NCBI RefSeq assembly: GCF_900101625.1
Contig: NZ_FMYZ01000004.1
Location: 371,571-435,570 of the forward strand
Direction: 5' to 3'
DNA: 64,000 bases
Origin: Cupriavidus sp. YR651
Lineage (GTDB): Bacteria > Pseudomonadota > Gammaproteobacteria > Burkholderiales > Burkholderiaceae
The translations under genes and the position numbers were made by a program. This document shows positions 1 through 8,437 of this stretch, piece by piece (the first letter of the stretch is position 1; every line of letters starts with the position of its first letter). Under the pieces are notes generated by a model. It ran no database searches and had not been told where the DNA came from. It saw only the letters and a program-made list of their open reading frames with translations.

Positions 1-32
1 CTGGCGTTGCCACTACACGAGGAAAGCCAGCC

Positions 33-674
33 ATGAGCAACGAGCCAAGCCCCGGCACCCCCATCGTCTACGTCGTGGACGATGACGAATCCATGCGCAT
101 CGCTGTCAACATGCTGCTGCGTTCCGTGGGGCACAGGGTCGAAACGTTTGCGTCGGCGCAAGAGTTCCTTGCCAGGAAGATCGAAGACGCGCCGAGCTGC
201 CTGATCCTCGACGTGAGGCTGAAGGGGCAGAGCGGGCTTGCGGTGCAAGAGCAGATCGCTGCCGGCAACATCCCCATTCCGATCGTCTTCATGACCGCGC
301 ACGGCGATATTGCGATGTCGGTAAAGGCCATGAAGGCGGGGGCCATGGATTTTCTCGCCAAGCCCTTCCGCGATCAGGACATGCTGGACGCGGTAGCCAA
401 TGCGCTCGCGCGTGACGAAGCGCGCCGCGCCGCGGCGCTGTCGAGCGCGGAGTTGCGCCAGCGCTATGAAGCGCTGACGACGCGGGAGCGTGAAGTGATG
501 GCGCTGGTGGTGCGCGGCCTGATGAACAAGCAGATCGCCGCCGAAATGGGCCTGAGCGAGATCACCGTGAAGATCCATCGCGGGCAGGCAATGAAGAAGA
601 TGGGCTCGCGATCCCTGGCGGATTTCGTGCTCAAGGCCGAGGCGCTTGGCGTGACCTCAGGACTTTCCTCTTGA
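33..674 (+). CDS. FixJ/NarL-type response regulator
   Basis: Two-component response regulator of 213 residues that should bind DNA when phosphorylated. The receiver domain covers about residues 10-125, with the acidic pocket in VVDDDES (about 14-20), phospho-acceptor Asp60 in LILDVRL, and the conserved Lys in AKPF. A LuxR-type helix-turn-helix follows from about residue 148 (LTTREREVM, then a recognition helix in SEITVKIHR). The domain order and TAHGD motif resemble FixJ. A purine-rich GAGGAAA lies 8-14 bases before the ATG. The gene starts 33 bases into the window, so a cognate histidine kinase may lie off the left edge. The signal it senses cannot be read from the sequence. Confidence 0.9.
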   Translation: MSNEPSPGTPIVYVVDDDESMRIAVNMLLRSVGHRVETFASAQEFLARKIEDAPSCLILDVRLKGQSGLAVQEQIAAGNIPIPIVFMTAHGDIAMSVKAMKAGAMDFLAKPFRDQDMLDAVANALARDEARRAAALSSAELRQRYEALTTREREVMALVVRGLMNKQIAAEMGLSEITVKIHRGQAMKKMGSRSLADFVLKAEALGVTSGLSS

Positions 675-684
675 GCGGCGCGAT

Positions 685-1188
685 TCACACGCCGGAACAA
701 GCCTGCATGGCGAAATCGTGCATGCCGCACAGCGTCAACACGATGCCGAAGGCAGTGCGCAGCGCCGCGACGGGGTCGCGCAGGCAGCGACGGACCTGGC
801 CGCTGTAGCTGCAGCCCGTCAGACACCACATGCAAAGATGCTCGCAGTTGTTCGTCAGCAGACGATAGCGGCATTCCCCAATCCGTGACCGCGCGCGCCG
901 GATCGTCTCCATGGCGCCAAACCGGGGCCGCGTGGGAAGCATCCAGAGCGTGTGCCCGGCCGCGAAGCGCGACAGCGGGATCTCTTCCACCGGGCCAAAG
1001 CGCCACGCGCTGACCAGGCCTGCGTAGTGCACGACCTTTCCGTTGCCGACATAGATGCCATGATGCCAATAGCCCCCGCGCGCGATCGCCAGATGTGCCG
1101 CGAGCGGCGGCTCTTGCTCGACTGGCAGCAGGTCAAGGTGACGGTCATGTCCGTGGGTGGTGCACACGGTGGAGAGGCGTGGGTCCAT
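685..1188 (-). CDS. LRAT/NlpC-P60-like cysteine hydrolase domain protein
   Basis: Protein of 167 residues resembling the LRAT branch of the permuted NlpC/P60 superfamily, whose members are acyltransferases or thiol hydrolases. The signature is a YWHHGIYVG block (His42/His43), a second His at 54 in VVHYAG, and the nucleophile-type NNCEH block with Cys115. A hydrophobic C-terminal stretch (about 143-155) could associate with membrane. The frame stays open upstream, but the ATG at 1188 is preferred because a further start would overlap the small gene ending at 1235. It is convergent with the response regulator and ends 11 bases from it. Substrate is unknown. Confidence 0.7.
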   Translation of the reverse strand: MDPRLSTVCTTHGHDRHLDLLPVEQEPPLAAHLAIARGGYWHHGIYVGNGKVVHYAGLVSAWRFGPVEEIPLSRFAAGHTLWMLPTRPRFGAMETIRRARSRIGECRYRLLTNNCEHLCMWCLTGCSYSGQVRRCLRDPVAALRTAFGIVLTLCGMHDFAMQACSGV

Positions 1189-1234
1189 GACAGATCTCGG
1201 CGGGATGCGTGCGACGGGTGAACGGGCGGATGCC

Positions 1235-1423
1235 TTAGAGGGGCGCCCACATGGCGACTGCGGTGGCCATCGCGCAGGTCGTGGCGCACAGCCCGAGCCA
1301 GCCCATGAACAGCAAAAGCTGGCGGCGCGATTCACGCGAATCGTGCGAGTCACGCGTGTCGCGCGTGTCGTGCATATGGCCTCGCAAGTTGATCCGGGGG
1401 AAGTAAGGGGTATTGCTGTTCAT
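1235..1423 (-). CDS. small single-pass membrane protein, unknown function
   Basis: Predicted 62-residue protein with a charged N-terminal half rich in D-T-R/D-S-R repeats (about residues 17-33), then one membrane segment (LLLFMGWLGLCATTCAMATA, about 38-57). The start at 1423 was chosen because GCGAGG sits a few bases upstream on the minus strand. It lies 46 bases upstream of the LRAT-like gene on the same strand, so co-transcription is plausible. I do not recognise a family, and a gene this short could be spurious. Confidence 0.45.
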   Translation of the reverse strand: MNSNTPYFPRINLRGHMHDTRDTRDSHDSRESRRQLLLFMGWLGLCATTCAMATAVAMWAPL

Positions 1424-1512
1424 GACGGCCTCGCACTGTTGGGCGGACGTTCGGAGGATCGCGATGGATCTGTTGCCGGGTGGCGTGCGTTCATGCCACC
1501 CGGGCACTTGCT

Positions 1513-1824
1513 TCAGACCCGGGTGGCGCCATCGTCGCCAGGGGTCGCCGACACGCCGGTCAGGTCGCGTCCGGCGATGCGCAGGCTGGCGGGTTGCGAT
1601 GCATCGCGCGTCTTGTCGTGTGCGCCGTCCAGGTAGACGTCGCGTTGGCCCAGGCGGGCGCCATCGGTATAGACATCGCGCGGCGAGTTGACGTTGAAGT
1701 TGTAGCCGTAGCGGTCGCCGACTTCGGGGCTGGTGCGCGGGTCGGCCGCGTGGGCCAACTGGGCACCGAGCGCGCTGGCGGCGATCAGGGTGGTGGCGAA
1801 GAGGCGTTGGGTACGTGAGCTCAT
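1513..1824 (-). CDS. secreted DGAR-repeat protein, unknown function
   Basis: Predicted 103-residue exported protein. Residues 1-26 look like a Sec signal peptide ending AHA-AD. The mature part carries two copies of a short repeat, DVYTDGAR and DVYLDGAH, separated by LGQR. Of two possible ATGs, the one at 1824 has AGGAGA 7 bases upstream, while the ATG at 1830 is too close to it. A second gene of the same kind lies at 7122-7379 with four DGAR motifs, so this is a small paralogous family in the window. No enzyme motif is visible. Function is unknown; an envelope or calcium-binding role is only a guess. Confidence 0.65.
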   Translation of the reverse strand: MSSRTQRLFATTLIAASALGAQLAHAADPRTSPEVGDRYGYNFNVNSPRDVYTDGARLGQRDVYLDGAHDKTRDASQPASLRIAGRDLTGVSATPGDDGATRV

Positions 1825-2293
1825 GATCATTCTCCTGGTGTGAGGACGAGGTCTTTGCGGGATGTTCTTGCGCTGACCTGCTGGGGTTGGGGCGGGGCGG
1901 ATAGTGCCGCTCACCTTGGTTACCAGAGTAGGTTTGACGCCTTCCGGGCGCAGTTGTACGTGAGGTCTTCGCCGCTAGCGCATTCGTAGCAGGGACTCAT
2001 CCTTTGGTTTAATCAGACGCATACCCGTAGCCAACGCGACGCCGGGATGTGATCGATAAAGCCGTCAGGCGGTGCGCGGCGTGGCCATGCGCCGACACGG
2101 GTTGGCGCGCGAGAGAGGGGGATTCGGCGGGCGGTGCGCCAGATCGGCAGACAGGGGGCGAATGCGCGCCGGCAAGTCGATAGCGGTGGCTGCGGTGCGA
2201 CCTGCCGATTCCTAAGACGGACGCGAGCCCCGACGGACGTCGTCCCGTCGGGGCTCAGGCTTCGGAAGCGGTATGGAGCGTGTCAACGGGGAA
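1825..2293. other. intergenic stretch without a supported gene
   Basis: About 470 bases between the DGAR gene and the DUF3331 gene. Both flanking genes are on the minus strand, so the right part is the 3' flank of the DUF3331 gene and the left part holds the promoter of the DGAR gene. I see no coding frame with convincing composition and no strong hairpin. Confidence 0.5.
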
Positions 2294-2680
2294 TCAGGCT
2301 TCGACAGCGGCGTGGAGCATGTCAGCCAGGATCATGGCTTCCGCATTGCGCGGCTTCGGGCGGCAAGCGCGCGGCTTGTAGATGGCGTCACCGGGCGCGA
2401 TGGCGCGGCCGCTCATCGCGCAAAGACCCGCGGCACGCGCCACCGCCTGGCTCCATTCCTGGTCTCCATAGCAGCCGCGCGTGGCGTCGCGCCAGGCGAT
2501 CACGACGGTCCCGGGGCCGGGGCGATCGATGACGGTGATCGACGCAGCATAGTGCTCGCTCCCGGACCCTGCCGTGGTCGGCGCGCTGCGCGAAGCCTGA
2601 TCAGCCTGACGCGTCGACAACCATCTCAGGGTCTGCTGCCAGGGGTCGATGGCGTGGATCATTGCGCTTGCTGCGAGCAT
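2294..2680 (-). CDS. DUF3331 domain-containing protein
   Basis: Protein of 128 residues matching the DUF3331 family of Burkholderiaceae. The diagnostic parts are VVIAWRDATRGCYGDQ (about 59-74), a CAMSG block (about 87-91) with Gly-Asp-Ala-Ile-Tyr following, and a C-terminal PRNAEAMI motif. The spaced cysteines (about 70 and 87) suggest a small zinc-ribbon-like fold, but this is inference. Function is not established. It lies 61 bases downstream of the AraC-type regulator on the same strand and may be expressed with it. Confidence 0.8.
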   Translation of the reverse strand: MLAASAMIHAIDPWQQTLRWLSTRQADQASRSAPTTAGSGSEHYAASITVIDRPGPGTVVIAWRDATRGCYGDQEWSQAVARAAGLCAMSGRAIAPGDAIYKPRACRPKPRNAEAMILADMLHAAVEA

Positions 2681-2741
2681 GTCGGATTCTCCGTTTCGGA
2701 AGGGATCGATACCGGCTGTCAGACGCGAGGCCGATTGGGGG

Positions 2742-3722
2742 TCAGGCGGCTCTGGATTCGGTGGAGCGCTTGATTCTCCAGCTATAGGGCGTCTCGCCGA
2801 CGAAGCGTTTGAAGACCGTGGTGAAGTGCGATTGCGAGCGGAAGCCGCAGTTCAGTGCCACATCGAGAATGCTCTGTGCGGAGCCTTCGAGCAGCGCCTG
2901 GGCTTGTTCGATGCGACGCCGCAGGAGGTACTCGTGCGGACGAAGACCCGTCGCGCGGCGGAACTGCGCGGCGAAGTGCATTCGGGTGAGTCCCGCACTC
3001 TCGGCGATGTCCGCCAGGCTGATGCATTCGGAAAGATGGGCGTCGATATAGTCCGTGGCGCGGCGCAACCGCCATGTCGACAGCGGCGTCAGGTTGCGGC
3101 CTGCCGTGACGGGCGACTGGAAATGACGCGCGACGAGGCGCGCCACGATGGCCAGGCCGACGCTGTCGGTAAAGAGGCGGCTGGTGCCGGTATCCTGCGC
3201 CACGGCCAGTGCCTGCGCCAGGCGCTCCAGCGTGGGGTCATGGGTCACGGAGGGGTTGCCCAGCAGGATATCGCCCGCATGCGCGCGGCCGAACAGGTCT
3301 TCATAGCATTCGGCGAGCACGCCCTGCCGGGCATGCAGATGCAGCACTTCGCAGGGCGCCGAAAAGGTGGCGCGCACCGCCACGCCCGGCGCCGTGACCT
3401 GCGTCGCACCGACGGCGATGCGGCCGTCGACGATGACGCGGCCCGCGTGCGCAAACGTCACCGAGGTGGACTTCAGGTTGATCGCGATGCAGTGGTGCGA
3501 ATCGTTGCCGGCATGGGCCACTTCCAGCGGGGCGCTGCCATCGTGCCGCCAGCGGCTGGCGGGCAGGGGTTCCCGCCGGCCGGCGCCGCTCCGCGCGTCG
3601 ATATCGTCGCCGGGCACAAGCTGGCGCCAGCTCGGCGTCGGGTCGATGGCGGTGCCAGGGCCGGGGCGGATGGGCACGATGTTTGTCGTCGCTGACTGAC
3701 GCCCTGAGGAAGCGTTGATCAT
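2742..3722 (-). CDS. AraC-family transcriptional regulator
   Basis: Transcription factor of 326 residues. The N-terminal two thirds (about 30-200) is a cupin-like sensing domain with no recognisable ligand motif. The C-terminal AraC/XylS DNA-binding domain (about 218-315) has both helix-turn-helix units: ISLADIAESAGLTRMHFAAQF and the family signature SILDVALNCGFRSQSHFTTVFKR-like segment ending in a conserved Pro-Tyr-Ser-Trp-Arg. The target genes are not evident. The DUF3331 gene downstream and the divergent hydrolase at 4115 are the nearest candidates. Confidence 0.9.
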   Translation of the reverse strand: MINASSGRQSATTNIVPIRPGPGTAIDPTPSWRQLVPGDDIDARSGAGRREPLPASRWRHDGSAPLEVAHAGNDSHHCIAINLKSTSVTFAHAGRVIVDGRIAVGATQVTAPGVAVRATFSAPCEVLHLHARQGVLAECYEDLFGRAHAGDILLGNPSVTHDPTLERLAQALAVAQDTGTSRLFTDSVGLAIVARLVARHFQSPVTAGRNLTPLSTWRLRRATDYIDAHLSECISLADIAESAGLTRMHFAAQFRRATGLRPHEYLLRRRIEQAQALLEGSAQSILDVALNCGFRSQSHFTTVFKRFVGETPYSWRIKRSTESRAA

Positions 3723-4052
3723 GGATGGCCTTGATTGCAGTTCGAATGCGCTTGCAGGTGTGGACCTGCGGTGAGTTCAAGGTACATCAGGGGGAGGGGA
3801 GGCAACAGACCTACAAACGGTTGCGCGCGGCGCATGATGGTTTGCACGACTCATACCTTCGTTTAGTCCGCAGCGAAAAACGGTCTTGCTGCATCGGACT
3901 GCGACCCCCTGACTTTATCGTGTGGATACGAAATGGTCGGGGCAATTGGACAGGGCGATTCGACATGCGCATCGATACTCACTCTGTGCCCCGCGGCCCC
4001 TTCGCAAATTCCGGGCGGGCTGTACAAACGCACGAATGACCGTGTCGCGATC
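3723..4052. other. intergenic region between divergent genes
   Basis: About 330 bases between the AraC gene (minus) and the hydrolase gene (plus). It is noticeably less GC-rich than its surroundings, as expected of a divergent promoter region. The open frames inside it lack codon bias, and I do not call a gene. The right end carries the inverted repeat listed separately. Confidence 0.5.
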
Positions 4053-4068
4053 ATGTTGATTCCAACAT
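4053..4068. promoter_or_regulatory. inverted repeat upstream of hydrolase gene
   Basis: Perfect half-sites ATGTTG and CAACAT with a 4-base spacer, centred about 55 bases before the ATG of the chloroperoxidase-like gene. The size and position suit a dimeric repressor or activator. Which protein binds is unknown; the divergent AraC regulator is one candidate, although AraC proteins usually prefer direct repeats. Confidence 0.4.
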
Positions 4069-4114
4069 ACCTCCCGAGGGACGGTTCTGTTAGTCGATAG
4101 CAAGGAGTTTGGTA

Positions 4115-4936
4115 ATGACGACGTTGAAACTACGAGATGGCACGCAACTGTTCTACAAGGATTGGGGCGTCGGTCAACCGGTGGTTTTCTCGCACGGGTG
4201 GCCGCTGAATGCCGACGCGTGGGATGCTCAGATGCTATATCTGGCCGAACGCGGTTATCGCGTGATTGCGCACGACAGGCGCGGTCACGGACGATCGGAT
4301 CAGCCATGGAACGGTAACGACATGGATGGCTATGCCGATGACCTGGCCGAGCTGATTGCGTTTCTCGATCTGGAGGACGCCGTCCTGGTGGGGCACTCGA
4401 CGGGGGGAGGCGAGGTGGCGCGTTACATCGGCCGGCATGGAACCGCGCGTGTGAGCAAGGCCGTACTGATCGCCGCGGTGCCGCCGTTGATGCTGAAAAC
4501 GCCGGAAAATCCGAAAGGCCTGCCGCTCTCCGTCTTCGACGAAATCCGCAAGGGCGTCGTCGATAATCGGTCCCAGTTCTTCAAGGATCTGGCGACGCCG
4601 TTCTTCGGCTTCAATCGGGACGGCGCGACACCCTCCCAGGGGACGATCGACTGGTTCTGGTATGCGGGGATGCAATGCTCGATCAAGGGCGCCTACGACT
4701 GCATCAAGGCATTCTCGGAAACGGACTTTACCGAGGATCTCAGGAAAATGGATGTCCCGACTCTTGTGCTGCAAGGCGACGCAGACCAGATCGTTCCGAT
4801 CGAGGACTCGGGCAAGCTATCGGCGAGGATCGTCCCGGATGGCACCCTGAAGGTCTACGCGGGCGCGCCGCATGGCATGTGTACGACCCATGCCAGCCAG
4901 GTCAATGCCGACCTTCTCGCGTTTATCCAGAAATAA
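4115..4936 (+). CDS. alpha/beta hydrolase, non-heme chloroperoxidase-like
   Basis: Alpha/beta hydrolase of 273 residues of the bacterial cofactor-free haloperoxidase/esterase group. The oxyanion loop HGWP is at 28-31, the nucleophile elbow GHSTGGGE puts Ser at 95, Asp224 lies in GDADQIVP, and His253 lies in GAPHGM, giving a full catalytic triad. The HSTGGGE motif is typical of this subfamily. The ATG at 4115 has AAGGAG 7 bases upstream; an in-frame TTG two codons earlier overlaps the spacer and is less likely. The perhydrolase/halogenating activity of the family is often incidental, and the natural substrate is probably an ester or lactone. Confidence 0.88.
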   Translation: MTTLKLRDGTQLFYKDWGVGQPVVFSHGWPLNADAWDAQMLYLAERGYRVIAHDRRGHGRSDQPWNGNDMDGYADDLAELIAFLDLEDAVLVGHSTGGGEVARYIGRHGTARVSKAVLIAAVPPLMLKTPENPKGLPLSVFDEIRKGVVDNRSQFFKDLATPFFGFNRDGATPSQGTIDWFWYAGMQCSIKGAYDCIKAFSETDFTEDLRKMDVPTLVLQGDADQIVPIEDSGKLSARIVPDGTLKVYAGAPHGMCTTHASQVNADLLAFIQK

Positions 4937-4960
4937 GCCTGATGCTGCGAGACCGTCGCG

Positions 4961-4984
4961 GCAGGCGTCAGACGCGCCTGTTTT
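4961..4984 (+). terminator. possible intrinsic terminator
   Basis: Stem CAGGCG/CGCCTG with a 7-base loop followed by TTTT, 25 bases after the hydrolase stop. The stem is short, so strength is uncertain. Confidence 0.45.
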
Positions 4985-5016
4985 GCGACGGCAAAAGGGC
5001 ATCGACCGCCGCCGCA

Positions 5017-5460
5017 TTATTTCTCGGCTTTCCCGTGCATGACCATAATGGTCTGTTGCATCAGGGCGCACAGCGTTTCCTTGCCGTCCTTGACAGCGAA
5101 GACCTCTGCCTGGGTCACAATCAACGTCCTTCCCGGGCGAACAACCTTGCCCCTGGCGATCAGCAAGTCGCCGTCCGCTGGTGCGACAAGGTTCATCTTG
5201 TACTCGACGGTCAGTACGGAAGCACTGGCTGGCACCACGGTCATTGCCGCATAGCCGGCGGCCGAGTCCGCGATCATTCCCACCACGCCGCCATGTACAA
5301 AGCCATGCTGCTGCTCGATGCCGTCCCAGTGTGGCACATGGATTTCGGTGCGCCCGTGCTCGACGACCGGCAGGGTAGCGCGAATCAGATGCATGGCACT
5401 TTGTCGGTCGAAACTGGCGCTGACATATTCGACAAAGTCTGGATTGGAAAAACGAGTCAT
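5017..5460 (-). CDS. PaaI-family hotdog thioesterase
   Basis: Hotdog-fold acyl-CoA thioesterase of 147 residues. The family core QQHGFVHGGVVGMIADSAAG (about 50-69) contains the HGG motif and the downstream Asp used for hydrolysis in PaaI-like enzymes. The length fits the family. The likely role is release of CoA from aryl or acyl-CoA intermediates, but no degradation genes adjoin it. It is convergent with the hydrolase gene and divergent from the mechanosensitive channel gene. Confidence 0.85.
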   Translation of the reverse strand: MTRFSNPDFVEYVSASFDRQSAMHLIRATLPVVEHGRTEIHVPHWDGIEQQHGFVHGGVVGMIADSAAGYAAMTVVPASASVLTVEYKMNLVAPADGDLLIARGKVVRPGRTLIVTQAEVFAVKDGKETLCALMQQTIMVMHGKAEK

Positions 5461-5689
5461 CGCACCTCCAGGCTCGATGGGAAATGGAGAATGGGTTTTC
5501 GCATTGTGGCACGGGAGTGCCCGAAGGCGATTTGGCGCAATGACGCGGTGCGGGATTCTCCCAGCTAAAAGATAAAGGATTCCGGATTGGCCGGCGGTAT
5601 CGGCCTGCCACTACAATACCGTCTGACGTGAACAGGCTGCCCCGGCTGCCCTGCCGCAGGATGCCGCTCGATCGATGCTGTGAGGATCT

Positions 5690-6886
5690 ATGTTCAAAGA
5701 CATGTTCCGCATCGTGGATGGACCGAATGGAGAGCATCAGCTCTATGTCCATACTGACAGTCTCCTTTTGGCAATCCTGCTTGTCACTGCGCTGCTATTG
5801 GCGATTGTGCTGGCGAGCGTCGTCTGTTACTACATTACCCGCACGATTCTTCTGTGGGCCGTCGGCCGGCTCGCGCGTGGCGAGCATCGCAAATGGCTGC
5901 GCGCGGCCGAGCGGCGCAAGGTATTCCATCGGCTTGCGCCGATCGTGCCGGCCTACATCATCTATCTCTCGGCGCCGCTTCTGAAAGGGATCTCGTTCCC
6001 GGTCATATCTGTCATGGGTACGCCGGTCGCGGCGCTGGCGGCATGCTTCATCGTATTCGCGGCGCTACGGGCGGCCTTCGCCTTTCTCGCCAGTATCGAA
6101 GACCGCTACGGCCATTTTCCGCACGCGAGCGAGCGGCCGATCAAGAGCTTCCTGCAGATCGCCACGATCGTCCTGTATCTCGTGGCCTTTATTGCGATCG
6201 TGTCGCTGCTGCTGGATCGTTCTCCGACTTACTTTCTCACGGGCGTGAGCGCGATGACTGCGCTGCTCATTATCGTGTTTCGGGATTCGCTGCTGGGTTT
6301 CGTCGCGAGTATCCAGCTGGCTGCGTATGACATGTTGCGGATTGGCGACTGGATCGAGGTGCCCGGGTATGTTGCCGACGGCGTGGTGGTCGACATTTCG
6401 CTCAATACCATCAAGGTGCAGAACTTCGACAAGACCATCGTGACTTTGCCGAGTTATGTGCTATTGACCAACGGCGTCAAGAACTGGCGCGGCATGGTGG
6501 AATCGGGAGGGCGACGCGTGAGGCACGCCATTCCACTCGATGCCGACAGCGTCAGGTTTTCCGATGACAAGCTGCTTGACGACCTGACGCACTGCAAGGA
6601 ATTGCTGATGCCAGTCAGCGCGGTGTGGAATGGTCAGCGGCTGACCAATCTCGGCATGTTGCGCATGTATATGGTCGGCTATTTCCGCCAGCACCCGGCG
6701 GTGCGGAGCGATATGCCCCTGGTGGTCCGGCATATGCAATCGACCAGCCAGGGTTTGCCGCTCGAGGTCCTTCTGTTTATCAATGACACGCAGTGGGAAT
6801 CGTACGAGCAGATTCAATCGGACCTGTTCGATCACGTCTACGGCGTGCTGCCCGTATTCGGCTTGCGCGTCTGGCAGAAGCGCTAG
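5690..6886 (+). CDS. MscS-family mechanosensitive channel, YbdG-like
   Basis: Inner-membrane channel of 398 residues that releases solutes on hypo-osmotic shock. Five hydrophobic segments occupy about residues 20-215. The last is the pore helix, followed by the MscS beta-domain signature IGDWIEVPGYVADGVVVDIS (about 217-236) and the sequence VQNFDKTIVTLPSYVLL. The long C-terminal domain with WRGM and the overall length match the YbdG/MscM-like group rather than the short MscS. GAGG precedes the ATG. It stands alone as a monocistronic gene. Confidence 0.88.
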   Translation: MFKDMFRIVDGPNGEHQLYVHTDSLLLAILLVTALLLAIVLASVVCYYITRTILLWAVGRLARGEHRKWLRAAERRKVFHRLAPIVPAYIIYLSAPLLKGISFPVISVMGTPVAALAACFIVFAALRAAFAFLASIEDRYGHFPHASERPIKSFLQIATIVLYLVAFIAIVSLLLDRSPTYFLTGVSAMTALLIIVFRDSLLGFVASIQLAAYDMLRIGDWIEVPGYVADGVVVDISLNTIKVQNFDKTIVTLPSYVLLTNGVKNWRGMVESGGRRVRHAIPLDADSVRFSDDKLLDDLTHCKELLMPVSAVWNGQRLTNLGMLRMYMVGYFRQHPAVRSDMPLVVRHMQSTSQGLPLEVLLFINDTQWESYEQIQSDLFDHVYGVLPVFGLRVWQKR

Positions 6887-6984
6887 CGCAAGTCACGGTG
6901 CGGCGCGCCGGGGCGGAGATCCGGGGCCGAGATTCGGGACGATTCGTCGGACGCATCCACGAATGCCAAGTGCCCTGACTTCGG

Positions 6985-7005
6985 GGGGGATGAGTCCCAT
7001 CCCCC
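6985..7005. other. 8-bp hairpin between convergent genes
   Basis: GGGGGATG and CATCCCCC flank a 5-base loop between the channel gene (plus) and the DGAR gene (minus), whose 3' ends face each other. There is no U-tract, so it may only be a weak bidirectional end structure. Confidence 0.35.
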
Positions 7006-7121
7006 GGGGTGCAGGCGTGCGGTGATGCTCCCCTGAACCCTTGTGCGGCCTGTTGCAGGCTGCGGTTTATCTACTGCGGCCGCGCAGGATGCGCGACTGG
7101 ATCATTCGCCGATGTGGCGCG

Positions 7122-7379
7122 TCAGGCGATGCTGGACAGGGTGCGGGCGCCATCGGAGTACGCATCCATGTTGCGCGCGCCGTCCGTGTAGGGGCTGCGC
7201 GGTTCCTGCACCGAGCGGGCACCGTCGGTATAGGGGCTACGCGGCTCCTGTACGGAGCGGGCGCCGTCGGTGAACGGGTCGCGCGCACCGTTGTGGCCCA
7301 GTCCGGCGGCCTGCGCACCGGCTGCTGCGGCGGCGAGGGCGAGGGCGAATACAAATCGCTTGGCGATGTTGCGGGTCAT
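7122..7379 (-). CDS. secreted DGAR-repeat protein, second copy
   Basis: Predicted 85-residue exported protein with a signal peptide over residues 1-25 (AGAQAA). The mature part is almost wholly repeats: four DGAR motifs, of which the middle ones form two near-identical 14-residue units (SPYTDGARSVQEPR) encoded by 42-base tandem repeats at about 7195-7260. The ATG at 7379 has AAGGA upstream on the minus strand. It is related to the protein at 1513-1824. No catalytic residues or known domain are visible. Repeat number could vary between strains. Confidence 0.7.
   Translation of the reverse strand: MTRNIAKRFVFALALAAAAAGAQAAGLGHNGARDPFTDGARSVQEPRSPYTDGARSVQEPRSPYTDGARNMDAYSDGARTLSSIA
7195..7278. 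repeat. 42-base tandem repeat inside DGAR gene
   Basis: Two near-identical 42-base units, with a partial third, encode the 14-residue S-P-Y-T-D-G-A-R-S-V-Q-E-P-R period. Being a multiple of three, copy-number change would keep the frame. Confidence 0.65.
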
Positions 7380-7731
7380 GATGAATTTCCTTAAAGGGTT
7401 GTGGTGTGAAAAGTGCTCCAGAGGGCGCCTTGTCGATGCGCGCCACCGGGTACGGGATGTATTTGAGTCGAGCGATGTATCGCGCCCGTAGTCCGAGAGC
7501 GCCATTCCTGTCAGGGTGCGTATCGGTGTGGCTGCGGGATACAAACGCGTACAAAAATCATGCGGAAAGGGCAGCGGCCGAGTGCCTGTCGCGTTGGATG
7601 GGCACGGCGAGGAGCAAGTCAGGTATCCCGGCAACCCGCCGTTTTCGGCATTCCGCCGAAAACGAGGGGCGGCACGGCGCGGCTGGTCCGACGCGTCAGG
7701 ACGAATGCGAACCAGCCACGCCACCCATCAC
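7380..7731. other. intergenic stretch without a supported gene
   Basis: About 350 bases upstream of the DGAR gene and downstream of ohr, which share a strand. It should hold the DGAR promoter. No convincing coding frame or strong hairpin was seen. Confidence 0.5.
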
Positions 7732-8175
7732 TTACGTGCGGACGCTCAGCACGACGTCGATGTTGCCGCGCGTGGCCTTCGAGTACGGGCACATTTCGTC
7801 GGCAGCGTGCGCGATCTTCTCGGCGACGTCTTGCGCCACGCCCGGCAGAGTGAGCTGGATCCGGGCCTGCAGGAAGTACTCGTTACCGGTCATGCCCAGG
7901 TCCACCTCGATATCGACGGCCGCGTCGTGCGGAACCTGTACCTTGGCCGACTTGGCAGCCAGCCCGACGGCGGCGGTGTAGCAAGCCGACCATGCGCCTG
8001 CGAACAGTTGCTCCGCGGTCGGATGCGACTGAACGCCGTCGAAGGAGTATTCAGGGCTGTTGGCGTTGCCGGGCGTCGTGAGATGGATATCGAGTTGCTC
8101 GTGCGAAGCGCCATCCTGGCGGCTTGCGGTCGTGTGGGTCTTGCCGGTGAACAGAACTTTCTGGATCTTGGACAT
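7732..8175 (-). CDS. ohr: organic hydroperoxide resistance protein (OsmC/Ohr family)
   Basis: Thiol peroxidase of 147 residues that reduces organic hydroperoxides, normally recycled by lipoylated proteins. Peroxidatic Cys65 lies in AWSACYTAAV and resolving Cys129 in DEMCPYSKATRGNIDV. This spacing marks Ohr rather than OsmC. AAGGA lies 8 bases before the ATG on the minus strand. It is transcribed away from ohrR, the usual arrangement for OhrR-repressed ohr genes. Confidence 0.95.
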   Translation of the reverse strand: MSKIQKVLFTGKTHTTASRQDGASHEQLDIHLTTPGNANSPEYSFDGVQSHPTAEQLFAGAWSACYTAAVGLAAKSAKVQVPHDAAVDIEVDLGMTGNEYFLQARIQLTLPGVAQDVAEKIAHAADEMCPYSKATRGNIDVVLSVRT

Positions 8176-8227
8176 GGAGGGTTTCCTTATGGTTTGGAGA
8201 GGTGCCTTTAAACTCGTACACGATTCA

Positions 8228-8239
8228 ATCGCATGCGAT
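8228..8239. promoter_or_regulatory. candidate OhrR operator palindrome
   Basis: Perfect 12-base palindrome ATCGCATGCGAT in the divergent ohr/ohrR intergenic region, 53 bases before the ohr ATG. It does not match the AT-rich OhrR consensus known from Xanthomonas or Bacillus, so assignment rests on position only. Confidence 0.35.
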
Positions 8240-8437
8240 GGAAAGCATGATGGTTCACGGACGAACCGAAGTCAAGGAGTTTTTTCGCGGCACCCTCAGA
8301 TCCCGGTGAGGCGACTGATGTGACGTCCTCCATGCCGGCGTGGCGTTGCCTGCCCGTGTGGCATGGCGGTTACGATTAGCTCGCATCCGATGTATGCTGT
8401 CCCGATCAACGGACTTCGCCCAGCGAGAGGGATACCA

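Noticed and set aside
4109..4114. TTG start two codons before the chloroperoxidase-like ATG
   Set aside because: It nearly overlaps the AAGGAG site. The ATG at 4115 has proper spacing.
8228..8239. Confident OhrR operator
   Set aside because: The palindrome is perfect but differs from known OhrR sites, so it is listed only as a low-confidence candidate.
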